Counted from the stretch's first letter, positions 46,098-53,437 are shown. The stretch is 64,000 bases of DNA from Mycetocola manganoxydans (GCF_003667545.1 NZ_RCUV01000008.1:170604-234603), one strand, 5' to 3'. Made by a program: numbers and translations. The notes: generated from the sequence alone by a model not told the origin.

Positions 46098-47432
46098 TTA
46101 GCTGCAACAGGCGGAGGCGGGCCCGGGAATCTCGTCGGCGGTCGTTGTGGAACAGACGCCAGTCTCGGGCAGAACCAGCTGGACGCGACGGGCGGCGGCG
46201 TGGTTGCCGGCGAGTTCATCAGCGATCGACCGGACCTGCTCGTAGCCGGTGAGCAGAAGGAAGGTCGGCGCGCGGCCGTAGCTCTTCATGCCTGCGATGA
46301 AGAAGTTCGGCTCGGGATGCGCGAGTTCAGCGACTCCGTGCGGGTACACCGTGCCGCAGCTGTGGTGGTTCGGGTCGATCAGCGGAGCGAGCGCACGCGG
46401 CGCCTCGACGACGTCGTCGAGGGAAAGCCGGATCTCGCGCAACATCCCGAGGTCAGGACGGAATCCTGTCGCGTTCACGACCTGGTCTACCTCGATCATG
46501 GTGTTCGTCCCGCGACGGCGTCCGCGAACAACAACACGATCGTTCGGCGTCGGTCCAAGATTATCGATCTCGAACCCATCGAGGAGCGCAATCGTTTGCT
46601 GGCGGACAAGTTCGTGCACTGAGTCGCCCAGCCGTCCGCGCGCTTCGAGCTCATCGTTCGACGAACCATAGGCACGAATCGGACTTGGCCCGCGAATGGC
46701 CCAGGTGATCGTCGTTCGATCGTCCTCGCTAGCGAGGATGGCGAGCTTGAGCAACGTGTTTGCCGCGGAATGTCCGGCTCCAACGACGAGCGTGTGCTTC
46801 CCGGCGAAGCGGGCACGATCGACCCCGAGAACGTCAGGAAGTCCGGGAGCGACATGATCACGGATGCCGTCCAGATGTCGCGGCGCGAGGCCGCTGGCCG
46901 TCAGCCCGTTCGGTGAGTTGTACGTGCCAGATGCGTCGATCACGGCGCGCGCGAGGTGTTCGGAGATTCCGTCGTTGGAGCGGACCCTGAGAAGGAACGG
47001 TGTCGCGGCGCGGCCTGAAGACCGAGTGCGGTCCATTCCCTGGCGGCTCACATCGGTGACGGCGCTCGAGTAACGGATCCGAGGCGCCAGCTCCGGCGTT
47101 GCCGCCAGCGGCAGAAGATACTCGTCGACGAGTTCGCGCCCGTACGGCAGCTTTTTGGCAGCGGGTGCGTGCCACTCGGTCTGATCAAGCAATCGGCCAG
47201 CCGCCTCATCGACGAGGTATTCCCACGGCGAGAACAGCCGGGTGTGGCCCCAGGCAGCCACGGATGCTCCGGCAGAAGCTCCCGCTTCGAACACGACGAC
47301 GTCGATGCCGCGCTCGATGAGCTGCGCGGCGGCCGCAAGCCCGACGGGCCCCGCGCCGATGATCGCGACGGGAAGGGTGTCGAGAAGTCGGGTCGATGGA
47401 ACGGTGAGCGCTGGGAGCTCCGCGATGGTCAT
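46098..47432 (-). CDS. Flavin-dependent oxidoreductase of arsenic clusters (ArsO-like)
   Basis: A 444-residue flavoprotein. It has a Rossmann FAD site (VAIIGAGPVGLAAAAQLIERG), a second nucleotide site (TLVVGAGHSAANTL) and VNATGFRPD, as in flavin monooxygenases. The C terminus carries Cys residues (GVCSTTTADE and a final SACCS), which could bind arsenic(III). It is directly upstream of arsC on the chromosome and follows it in transcription by six bases. In comparable clusters such proteins are thought to act on organic or trivalent arsenic, but the reaction is not certain. Confidence 0.85.
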   Translation of the reverse strand: MTIAELPALTVPSTRLLDTLPVAIIGAGPVGLAAAAQLIERGIDVVVFEAGASAGASVAAWGHTRLFSPWEYLVDEAAGRLLDQTEWHAPAAKKLPYGRELVDEYLLPLAATPELAPRIRYSSAVTDVSRQGMDRTRSSGRAATPFLLRVRSNDGISEHLARAVIDASGTYNSPNGLTASGLAPRHLDGIRDHVAPGLPDVLGVDRARFAGKHTLVVGAGHSAANTLLKLAILASEDDRTTITWAIRGPSPIRAYGSSNDELEARGRLGDSVHELVRQQTIALLDGFEIDNLGPTPNDRVVVRGRRRGTNTMIEVDQVVNATGFRPDLGMLREIRLSLDDVVEAPRALAPLIDPNHHSCGTVYPHGVAELAHPEPNFFIAGMKSYGRAPTFLLLTGYEQVRSIADELAGNHAAARRVQLVLPETGVCSTTTADEIPGPASACCS

Positions 47433-47438
47433 GTGCCG

Positions 47439-47849
47439 TCAGGCCTTCTCGGGAAGGATCTCGGCGAGCAAGTGCTCGATGCGAGCCTTGATGTCGTCTC
47501 GAATGGGGCGCACCGCCTCGATCCCCTGCCCTGCCGGGTCGTCAAGCTCCCAGTCCTCGTAGCGCTTGCCGGGGAAGATCGGGCACGTATCGCCGCAACC
47601 CATGGTGATGACCACGTCCGAGTCCCTGACCGCATCTGTGGTGAGCACCTTCGGCGTGTTATTGGCGATGTCGATGCCTTCTTCGGCCATTGCCTGCACC
47701 GCGATCGGGTTGATCTGATCCTTGGGCTCCGAGCCGGCGGAAAGAACGTCCACTCGACCGTCGGAGAGCGCGATCATGTAGCCGGCGGCCATCTGGGAGC
47801 GGCCAGCGTTGTGTACGCAGACGAACAGGACGGACGGTTTTTCGCTCAC
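47439..47849 (-). CDS. arsC: Arsenate reductase, LMW-phosphatase-like
   Basis: A 136-residue enzyme that reduces arsenate to arsenite. The active-site loop is CVHNAGRS at about residues 11-18 (CxxxxxR), and the later MGCGDTCPIFPG supplies the two resolving Cys residues. The C-terminal DDPAGQGIEAVRPIRDDI is also family-typical. It is the first gene of the minus-strand ars operon and is divergent from arsR. Confidence 0.93.
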   Translation of the reverse strand: MSEKPSVLFVCVHNAGRSQMAAGYMIALSDGRVDVLSAGSEPKDQINPIAVQAMAEEGIDIANNTPKVLTTDAVRDSDVVITMGCGDTCPIFPGKRYEDWELDDPAGQGIEAVRPIRDDIKARIEHLLAEILPEKA

Positions 47850-47915
47850 CGTGAACTCTTTCCTCGGATGTGATTGACACTCGCCGGCGACCGGCGGAGT
47901 GCTAGATTGATGACG

Positions 47916-47946
47916 ATCGATGTTCTCATTCTGGCAGAATATCGAT
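47916..47946. promoter_or_regulatory. Candidate ArsR operator
   Basis: ATCGAT(G)TTCT is mirrored by AGAAT(ATCGAT) around a ten-base centre, in the 126-base gap between divergent arsC and arsR. TTGACA-like boxes flank it on both sides: TTGACA at 47874 on the plus strand and its complement at 47950-47955. A TGCTAGATT extended -10 (47901-47908) could serve arsR. Confidence 0.6.
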
Positions 47947-47975
47947 GACTGTCAATCCAACGGGGGTGTGTTCGC

Positions 47976-48326
47976 ATGACGTCAACCGAATCGCTGACGA
48001 TCTCGGAACTCAGCGCGTGCTGCACACCGATCGCCCGCGCACCAATGGATGCCACCAGCGCAGAGAGACTCGCTCGCTCGCTGAAGGCGCTGGCCGACCC
48101 GGCCCGGCTTCGCCTGCTCTCCATCGTCGCGTCGCACGAAGACGCCGAAGCCTGCGTGTGTGATCTCACCGAGCCGCTCGGCCTGAGTCAGCCCACCGTT
48201 TCGCACCACCTGAAGGTTCTCGTCGACGCGGGGTACCTCAACCGCGATAAGCGGGGGACCTGGGCGTATTACAGCCTCACACCGAACGCCCTCGATTCGG
48301 TGTCGGGCCTGCTGAGCAATCTCTAG
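47976..48326 (+). CDS. arsR: ArsR family arsenite-responsive repressor
   Basis: A 116-residue winged-helix repressor. LARSLKALADPARLRLLSIV opens the domain and LSQPTVSHHLKVLVDAGYL is the recognition helix. The metal site is likely the ACVCDLTE motif, with a further Cys pair near the N terminus (SACCTP). This Cys arrangement suits As(III). It is divergent from arsC and expected to repress both sides through the palindrome between them. Confidence 0.92.
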   Translation: MTSTESLTISELSACCTPIARAPMDATSAERLARSLKALADPARLRLLSIVASHEDAEACVCDLTEPLGLSQPTVSHHLKVLVDAGYLNRDKRGTWAYYSLTPNALDSVSGLLSNL

Positions 48327-48475
48327 CCTCGCTCCACGCGCGACACGGTGAACCATCGCATTGCGTCACGCAGTCCGCACCACCCGACCAGGTACCACTG
48401 GCCGTTCGTGGAAGCGAACAACACGGGCTCGACCACGACCCTGGTGTGCTGCTCGATCGCGAGCACGCAGGTGCT
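48323..48475 (-). pseudogene. C-terminal remnant of a WYL-domain regulator
   Basis: On the minus strand this stretch reads TRVVVEPVLFASTNGQWYLV, then GWCGLRDAMRWFTVSRVERG and stop. That is the WYL-domain end of YafY-type regulators. No helix-turn-helix or start remains: the frame is closed by a stop at about 48494. The edge at 48475 is approximate. The remnant ends three bases inside arsR. Confidence 0.75.
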
Positions 48476-48629
48476 GGAGCTGGCCAGCGAAGGTCATGCC
48501 ATGTTCGCCGAAGTCGCGAACCTCGAGCGCCTGGACGTCGTTGACCTCCCGACGGGTCACTGGCCCATGTGGAGTCGTCCGGGCGACCTCGCCGAGGTCA
48601 TTCAGGCGGCGGCCTCGCTCGAGCGCTGA
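48476..48629 (+). pseudogene. C-terminal remnant of an alpha/beta hydrolase
   Basis: On the plus strand the sequence reads MFAEVANLERLDVVDLPTGH followed by WPMWSRPGDLAEVIQAAA, the usual end of actinobacterial alpha/beta hydrolases with the catalytic His in PTGHWP. The nucleophile and N terminus are missing. It abuts the WYL remnant back to back. The left edge is approximate. Confidence 0.7.
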
Positions 48630-48637
48630 CCCCAAAT

Positions 48638-48659
48638 GTTCACACACCGTTCTATTGCT
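48638..48659 (+). promoter_or_regulatory. Possible PHO box upstream of pstS
   Basis: Two 11-base direct units, GTTCACACACC and GTTCTATTGCT, start with GTTC. Actinobacterial PhoP boxes are 11-base direct repeats of the GTTCA type. It is 55 bases upstream of pstS, and a further GTTCGCCGTTCACTTG lies closer to the start. Confidence 0.4.
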
Positions 48660-48713
48660 TAGGCTGTTCCTGCACACGACGACTGTTCGCCGTTCACTTG
48701 TAAGGAACCCCAC

Positions 48714-49802
48714 TTGACTCAGAATGCCCGCAGGGGTCGGACCTGGATTGCCCGCTCTCTCGTCGCTCTCACCACCGTTTCACTGGTGACGGGATGTGCG
48801 GCGAACGAGCAGGGCGACAAGTGGAGTGACCTCGTTGGCACTCTGAGCGGTGGGGGCTCCACCGCTCAGGCTGTCGCGCAGGACACCTGGATCTCTCACA
48901 TCCAGCGCAACAATTCGCGCGTCACCATCGAATATGATCCCGCAGGCTCCGGCGCAGGCAAGGTTCAGTTCCTCGCTGGAGCATTCAGCTACGCGACATC
49001 CGACGCGGCTCTGTATGCCGAAGAGGCGCAGCAGGGTTCACCGCGGTGTGTTGACGGATCAGGTGCGATCGATCTCCCTGTCTATGTGTCTCCCCTCGTC
49101 CTCATCTTCAACATCGATGGGGTCGAAGAACTGCGGCTGGATGCCACCTCCGTGGCCGGAATCTTCAACGGCACCATCGATCAGTGGAATGATCCCGCAT
49201 TGGTCGCACTGAATCCCGGCGTTCCGCTCCCGGCCGAGCGCGTGATATCCGTTCACCGCTCTGACGATTCGGGAACGACAGAGAACTTCACGGACTATCT
49301 CCATCAGGCCGCCCCCGATAGCTGGCCGGACGAGCCCAGCAACACGTTCCCCTACTCGGGAGAAGGAGCACAGGGAAACTCTGGCGTCGTCAACGCCGTC
49401 TCCACCGGATCGAATACGATCGGATATGTCGACGCTTCCAGGGCGGCCGGCCAGTCGGTCGCCTCCCTCAAGGTCGGCGACACGTTCGTGGACTACTCAC
49501 CGGAGGCCGCCGCCGCCATCGTCGACGCGTCTCCTCTCGTCGAACGCGAAAACCCGAACGACATCGTCGTGGCTGTCGACCGCGCCAGTACAGCCGATGG
49601 CGTGTACCCGCTGGTTCTCGTCAGCTACGTCATTGCATGTCAGGACTATGTTGACGCCAACGAATCGCTCTTGGTCAAGGAGTTCCTCGAGTATGTAGCG
49701 AGCCCGGAGGGTCAGGCTGCTGCAGCGGAGTCCACGGGTTCGGCACCACTGTCCGAGTCGTTCTCTACGAGAATCCTGGAATCGATTCGCTCAATCGGGT
49801 AG
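48714..49802 (+). CDS. pstS: Phosphate ABC transporter substrate-binding lipoprotein
   Basis: A 362-residue lipoprotein with the signal peptide ending in LVTGCAAN. The mature protein shows PstS hallmarks: GGGSTAQAVAQDTW, YDPAGSGAGKVQF, YATSDAAL, VHRSDDSGTTENFTDYL and a late PLVLVSYVIACQ. The Ser/Gly loops are the phosphate-binding residues. The start is TTG, 8 bases after AAGGA. No pstC, pstA or pstB follows in the window, so this copy is orphan here. Confidence 0.92.
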   Translation: MTQNARRGRTWIARSLVALTTVSLVTGCAANEQGDKWSDLVGTLSGGGSTAQAVAQDTWISHIQRNNSRVTIEYDPAGSGAGKVQFLAGAFSYATSDAALYAEEAQQGSPRCVDGSGAIDLPVYVSPLVLIFNIDGVEELRLDATSVAGIFNGTIDQWNDPALVALNPGVPLPAERVISVHRSDDSGTTENFTDYLHQAAPDSWPDEPSNTFPYSGEGAQGNSGVVNAVSTGSNTIGYVDASRAAGQSVASLKVGDTFVDYSPEAAAAIVDASPLVERENPNDIVVAVDRASTADGVYPLVLVSYVIACQDYVDANESLLVKEFLEYVASPEGQAAAAESTGSAPLSESFSTRILESIRSIG

Positions 49803-49813
49803 GCCGAGGCGGG

Positions 49814-50458
49814 TCACAGCGCGGCGGCCAGCGCATCCGCGCTGTAGAAGAGCAGCAACCATCCGGCGATGATCGCGCCGGTGTACCAGATGAGCCAGCC
49901 GACCGCGCGGTTCGCACGAATCAGCTTCCACGGTCCCGTGCGGGTGCGAATGGCGTACTCCTCAGACAGCACGTTGTCGCGACCGTAGATCCATGCGGCG
50001 TTGACCCAGATTTCAACGGCACTGAACATCGCAATCAGGCCGAGAACGAAAATCGACCCGCCGAAGACGTCGAGATCGACCCACGGCCCCAGAAAGACAC
50101 TGGCCAGCAGCAGGAGTCCGAGAAGCCCCAGAAGAATTCCGTTCATCAGTGACCACCGCTGGGATCGGCCGCCGAAGTTCGCCAATTTCCAGTCCACCCG
50201 GGAGTCCTGCGTCTCGTCGAGCATCGCTCGCGCTGCACGACGCTTCCGCAGGATCAGAATTGTGGCGATGAGCGTATACGGAATCGCGATCGCCACGAGA
50301 ACGAACGCAAGCGGCAGCATCACGATCACGGCGAAGACAGCACCCAGCCCGAGGATGACGGCAAGCACCAGATAGGTCAGAACAGACCGACGCCACGTAT
50401 CAGGCACCGTGGGCTCGTCCGGGAAAACTTCCGCCGCCGATTCGGTCGCATGTGTCAC
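49814..50458 (-). CDS. Membrane protein, four spans, function unknown
   Basis: A 214-residue protein. Two spans lie near residues 25-65 (LTYLVLAVILGLGAVFAVIVMLP, ALIATILIL-like), a short cytoplasmic loop rich in Arg (RKRRAARAM) follows, and three more hydrophobic stretches occupy the second half, ending in WLIWYTGAIIAGWLLLFYSADALAAAL. The GTG at 50458 follows GAAAGGA, so the longer frame to 50674 is not used. I recognise no family. Confidence 0.75.
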   Translation of the reverse strand: MTHATESAAEVFPDEPTVPDTWRRSVLTYLVLAVILGLGAVFAVIVMLPLAFVLVAIAIPYTLIATILILRKRRAARAMLDETQDSRVDWKLANFGGRSQRWSLMNGILLGLLGLLLLASVFLGPWVDLDVFGGSIFVLGLIAMFSAVEIWVNAAWIYGRDNVLSEEYAIRTRTGPWKLIRANRAVGWLIWYTGAIIAGWLLLFYSADALAAAL

Positions 50459-50544
50459 GGTCGTCCTTTCAGAGAGCCGCTGCGTGCTCCTCGTTCTCAG
50501 GATGCCGTATGCACGCTGATCCTCGCAGCGCACGGAGCGAAAAC

Positions 50545-50796
50545 CTACGTGTTCGACCGGCGCCCCTTCACGAAGTACGCGATCGGTCCGACCCAGTTGA
50601 TGGCAATGATCGCTGCCCAGAGGCCTTTTGGACCGTTGACCTGGGCGGCTGACCGCTTCGCCAGATCTCTCCATGCCGACGTGGCCAGCACGATCTGCGC
50701 CACGCCCACTACCGAGGCAAGAGTTTTGCCGCCCGGGCTCATGTCGTTCCAGGTCTGCTTCTTCTGCTTCATCCGCTTTTTCGACTGCTTTGTCAT
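50545..50796 (-). CDS. Small membrane protein, PLDc_N-like
   Basis: An 83-residue protein. A very basic N terminus (MTKQSKKRMKQKKQTW) precedes two hydrophobic segments, LASVVGVAQIVLATSAW and LWAAIIAINWVGPIAYFV. The second segment with NWVGPIAYFVKGRR resembles the PLDc_N membrane motif found in many short actinobacterial proteins. The ATG at 50796 follows GGGAG. Function unknown. Confidence 0.75.
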   Translation of the reverse strand: MTKQSKKRMKQKKQTWNDMSPGGKTLASVVGVAQIVLATSAWRDLAKRSAAQVNGPKGLWAAIIAINWVGPIAYFVKGRRSNT

Positions 50797-50888
50797 GTCC
50801 AATTCTCCCGGTCTCGATGAAGTGACTATCCGCCGCTCACCAGCTTTCCGATAAGCGTGGCGCCGCACAACCGGGTTACCGGGTATGA

Positions 50889-50916
50889 AAAAAGCCTCCG
50901 ATCTCTCGGAGGCTTT
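50889..50916. terminator. Bidirectional hairpin terminator
   Basis: AAAGCCTCCGA pairs with TCGGAGGCTTT around TCTC, with A-rich flank on the left side and TTT on the right. It could end transcripts from either direction. Confidence 0.75.
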
Positions 50917-51118
50917 CCATCACTGTGGGTTGTTCGCGATTTACGGGAGCCCTTGCGGTTACTGGGCATTTATCGACTTTGCCAACGACCGTTCCAGCCT
51001 AAGCATTCAGATTTTCCACATTTTCTATGGAGTCCCGGATCTCCGCGGAATTGTGGGGGGCGGATCCGCCGTGGTGCCGATCTCGTTTGACCTCACGGAT
51101 TCGCTCGCAATGTCAGTG

Positions 51119-51138
51119 GTGTCGATGAATATCGACAC
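51119..51138. promoter_or_regulatory. Palindrome directly before the phosphoesterase cluster
   Basis: GTGTCGAT GAAT ATCGACAC is an 8-base perfect inverted repeat that ends exactly where the ATG at 51139 begins. It could be an operator or an RNA hairpin covering the start region. Confidence 0.5.
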
Positions 51139-51474
51139 ATGAAGAAAGAGACCCCAGAACCTCCGGCCACTTCGACACTCATGGACGTCGGTAGTGGCGT
51201 CTTTGAAGTCATAACCTCGTCCGGCGCCGTCTACGTCATTGATTTGGACCGATCAACAATCACCCGGCATAGCTCGCGAGCAAGACCACAGGCACTGCTG
51301 CGACGAGACAGCGAAACCGTCCGGCTCATAGCGGTAAGAGAGTGCACTGTCGGGAAGAGCCTCAACGTGATCATCGACCTCGGGCTCTCCGGGGTGGCAT
51401 TCACCTCGAGAGTGTCCACAGACGTTCTGATGATCATGCCGCTCAGTGACAAGTCGGGGCCTACCAATGGTTGA
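51139..51474 (+). CDS. Small beta-rich protein, first gene of phosphoesterase cluster
   Basis: A 111-residue soluble protein of unknown function. The middle (GVFEVITSSGAVYVIDLDRS, then TITRHSSRARPQALLRRD) is predicted to be beta strands, followed by RECTVGKSLNVII. A related protein lies two genes downstream (52317-52655): both share F/W-x-V-x-T, a D in the next strand, T-R, and C-x-VG-K/R. No membrane span or signal is present. It overlaps the phosphoesterase gene by eight bases, so they are translationally coupled. Confidence 0.75.
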   Translation: MKKETPEPPATSTLMDVGSGVFEVITSSGAVYVIDLDRSTITRHSSRARPQALLRRDSETVRLIAVRECTVGKSLNVIIDLGLSGVAFTSRVSTDVLMIMPLSDKSGPTNG

Positions 51475-52324
51475 AACCGGCACATTGGTCTCCGGGTTAT
51501 CGACCGCGAACGAAATCGGTGTGATGGGTGACCTGCATGGTGACTTGGCTCATGCCTTCCGCGTGTCCGCGGTGTTCGCGAACCGCGGCGTCACGACGCT
51601 CGTTCAGCTTGGCGATTGGGCGGCCATCTGGCCACGGGAGAACTGGCACGCCGCCGTGGACAAACTTTCGCGCCGGCTGAGCCAAGGCGGGCAGCAGATG
51701 TATTTTCTCGATGGGAACCACGATGCGCATACGATTCTCGCCCGCTTCCCCATTGGACCCGACGGTCTGCGTTGGATAACGCCAAACATCGCTCACATCC
51801 CTCGCGGGTGGCGGACGACCATCGGCGGAAACCGCACCCTCGCCGCGCTTGGCGGTGCGAACAGCATCGATCTCCAGCACCGAACCGAGGGAGTCGATTG
51901 GTGGTCGGCGCACGAGCAGATTACGGAAGCAGACTTGAAAGCCCTTGGACCTCAGGACGCGGATGTCCTGCTCGGCCACGAAGTCCCATTTGGCGTGCCG
52001 AGCCTAGACCGACACCTCGCGGCGCTACCACGGTGGCCCTTCGAGGCCGAATGGTACGCGCGGCGAAGCAGGTACATGTTCCATCAAGCCGTTATGCAAA
52101 CTCGTCCGAAACTGACTCTCGGCGGCCACTATCACCACTTCGTCGACGACACCGTCAGCTACACAGACGGCGCCGGATCATTCACATGCCGCGTTGTAGT
52201 ACTCAACAAAAATGGCTCCGGCATCAGCCAGGCCATTTTGGACACCCACACACTCGGACTCACATTCCTCCGCCGCAACACCACCGAAGCAGAACCTACC
52301 CCGAAAGGAAAACCCAATGACTGA
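51467..52324 (+). CDS. Calcineurin-like metallophosphoesterase
   Basis: A 285-residue phosphoesterase with two-metal motifs in order: GDLHGD (about residues 23-28), LGDWAA (about 50), GNHD (about 85), LGHE (about 170) and GGHYHH (about 225). It could hydrolyse phosphoproteins, nucleotides or nucleic acids. The start at ATG 51467 overlaps the previous gene, and its stop overlaps the next start (ATGACTGA). The flanking genes encode two related small proteins, an arrangement I do not know from any described system. Confidence 0.9.
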   Translation: MVETGTLVSGLSTANEIGVMGDLHGDLAHAFRVSAVFANRGVTTLVQLGDWAAIWPRENWHAAVDKLSRRLSQGGQQMYFLDGNHDAHTILARFPIGPDGLRWITPNIAHIPRGWRTTIGGNRTLAALGGANSIDLQHRTEGVDWWSAHEQITEADLKALGPQDADVLLGHEVPFGVPSLDRHLAALPRWPFEAEWYARRSRYMFHQAVMQTRPKLTLGGHYHHFVDDTVSYTDGAGSFTCRVVVLNKNGSGISQAILDTHTLGLTFLRRNTTEAEPTPKGKPND

Positions 52325-52655
52325 CCGCCGCCACCCAGAGGTACCTGAACCGATCGAAGTACCCGAGCTCCATGGAACTGAGGGCGGCCGTTGGAAAGTG
52401 CAGACGCTGGGCAGCGTCCACATTTTCGATTTTAACCATCCCAGGACAGTCACTCGCTACCCGGGAACCCATTCTCAGCCGAGCATCAACGATGTCACCA
52501 GGGAACTACTGGACATCGGAACGTGCGTCGTCGGGAGACGCGGGTACTGGACGATGAAGCCAGACAACTACCTGCTGGACCACTACTGGCAGGTAACGAG
52601 TCTCATTCAGGCGATCACACGACTTCCGGACGAACCGGTTGATGACGGTGAATAA
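52317..52655 (+). CDS. Small beta-rich protein, second copy, related to 51139-51474
   Basis: A 112-residue protein. A Pro/Glu-rich start (HPEVPEPIEVPEL) is followed by GGRWKVQTLGSVHIFDFNHP, RTVTRYPG and TCVVGRRGYWTM. It shares the strand pattern V-x-T, D, V/I-T-R and C-x-VG-R/K with the first gene of the cluster, and has an extra C-terminal helix (HYWQVTSLIQAITRL). The ATG at 52317 overlaps the phosphoesterase stop by eight bases and follows GAAAGGAAAA. Function unknown. Confidence 0.75.
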   Translation: MTDRRHPEVPEPIEVPELHGTEGGRWKVQTLGSVHIFDFNHPRTVTRYPGTHSQPSINDVTRELLDIGTCVVGRRGYWTMKPDNYLLDHYWQVTSLIQAITRLPDEPVDDGE

Positions 52656-53004
52656 CGTCGAGTACGCCGGTCCGTGGATCGGCGCACAGAGGGTCCAGGA
52701 CCTCCTACACATCGATACGCCGGAGCTGGCACGGCGGCTTGCGAACAGAGAGATCCTGGGTTGCGTGTTCCGGAGTGGAAACACTTTCTTTCCCTCTCGC
52801 CAGTTCCTCAATGGTGGGGTAGTACCTGGCTTAAAGGATGTACTCGATCTCCTGATGGAGGGTGACCCGGATAGGGAGACCTGTGTCCTCTGGCTGGCTG
52901 GTAGCCCAGGCGACGGCATCTCCAACTGGGACCACCTCCGGGCCGGGCGATTGCAGCTCGTCCTCAAAGAAGCTCAGCGCGACGCCTCACGCTGGAACCA
53001 GTGA
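52642..53004 (+). CDS. Xre/MbcA/ParS-like antitoxin-domain protein
   Basis: A 120-residue protein. The N-terminal half (WIGAQRVQDLLHIDTPELAR) reads like a helix-turn-helix. The second half has SGNTFFPSRQFLNGGVVPGL, then a DVLDLL helix, VLWLAGSPGDG and DHLRAGRLQLVLKEA, resembling the toxin-binding domain of Xre/MbcA/ParS antitoxins (F-x-x-x-Q-F, G-x-V-x-PGL, W-L). No RES-type toxin partner is seen nearby. It starts at ATG 52642, 14 bases inside the previous gene; TTG 52639 is an alternative. Confidence 0.7.
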   Translation: MTVNNVEYAGPWIGAQRVQDLLHIDTPELARRLANREILGCVFRSGNTFFPSRQFLNGGVVPGLKDVLDLLMEGDPDRETCVLWLAGSPGDGISNWDHLRAGRLQLVLKEAQRDASRWNQ

Positions 53005-53035
53005 AGACGCACACCAAGACGAAAAGTAAGGGCTG

Positions 53036-53437
53036 ATGGGAAGTTCCCGCGCAACGCGACAGAACCAAGCCGGTGCGCACTCGCGCAACGCCCCACAGGA
53101 CGGGAGAGATGGCGGAAAACGCTCAGAAACTCGGCCGAGTTCCCAGAGCTCACCTAACCTAAGGTGGAGCTTGGACGTGTACCAGGCCGCGGCCGAACTC
53201 CGCGTCGCGACCGACAAACGGCTCGGCCTCGAGACTCCCGAGAACATCCGTCGATTGGCGTGTGGAGACATAGACCCGGCCGTAAGACGGGCGCTGTTCG
53301 GCGACGACATCAAGGTTGATCGGCGCACCGAGACGTCGTCGGGCAGTGGCGGTCCGGTTCGACGAGGGTTGCCGCGCGGGTTGAGGCCGCGTCTTCGATG
53401 GAGGGGTGCTCATCGTCGGCGTGGCGAATCACCATGA
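53036..53437 (+). CDS. Hypothetical protein, doubtful
   Basis: A 133-residue frame. The first half is polar; VYQAAAELRVATDKRLGLET followed by PENIRRLACGDIDPAVRRALFG in the middle looks like a genuine helical region. The last 25 residues are Arg/Gly-rich and look like read-through of non-coding or frameshifted sequence. It follows the antitoxin-like gene by 31 bases and may belong to the same transcript. Could be a decayed gene. Confidence 0.35.
   Translation: MGSSRATRQNQAGAHSRNAPQDGRDGGKRSETRPSSQSSPNLRWSLDVYQAAAELRVATDKRLGLETPENIRRLACGDIDPAVRRALFGDDIKVDRRTETSSGSGGPVRRGLPRGLRPRLRWRGAHRRRGESP

Larger units (their letters stand above)
50797..51138. other. Gene-free stretch at the boundary of the accessory region
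   Basis: No convincing gene. A strong hairpin lies at 50889-50916 (AAAGCCTCCGA/TCGGAGGCTTT), and an 8-base palindromic pair, GTGTCGAT and ATCGACAC, at 51119-51138 just before the next start codon. The open frame 50885-51142 lacks codon bias and runs through the hairpin. Confidence 0.55.

Noticed and set aside
50800..51138. tRNA gene or attachment site at the edge of the accessory region
   Set aside because: No cloverleaf or T-loop consensus is visible, and no integrase of the tyrosine type is nearby.
50885..51142. 85-residue plus-strand open frame at the boundary
   Set aside because: It runs through a terminator hairpin, has no usable ribosome binding site and no family features.
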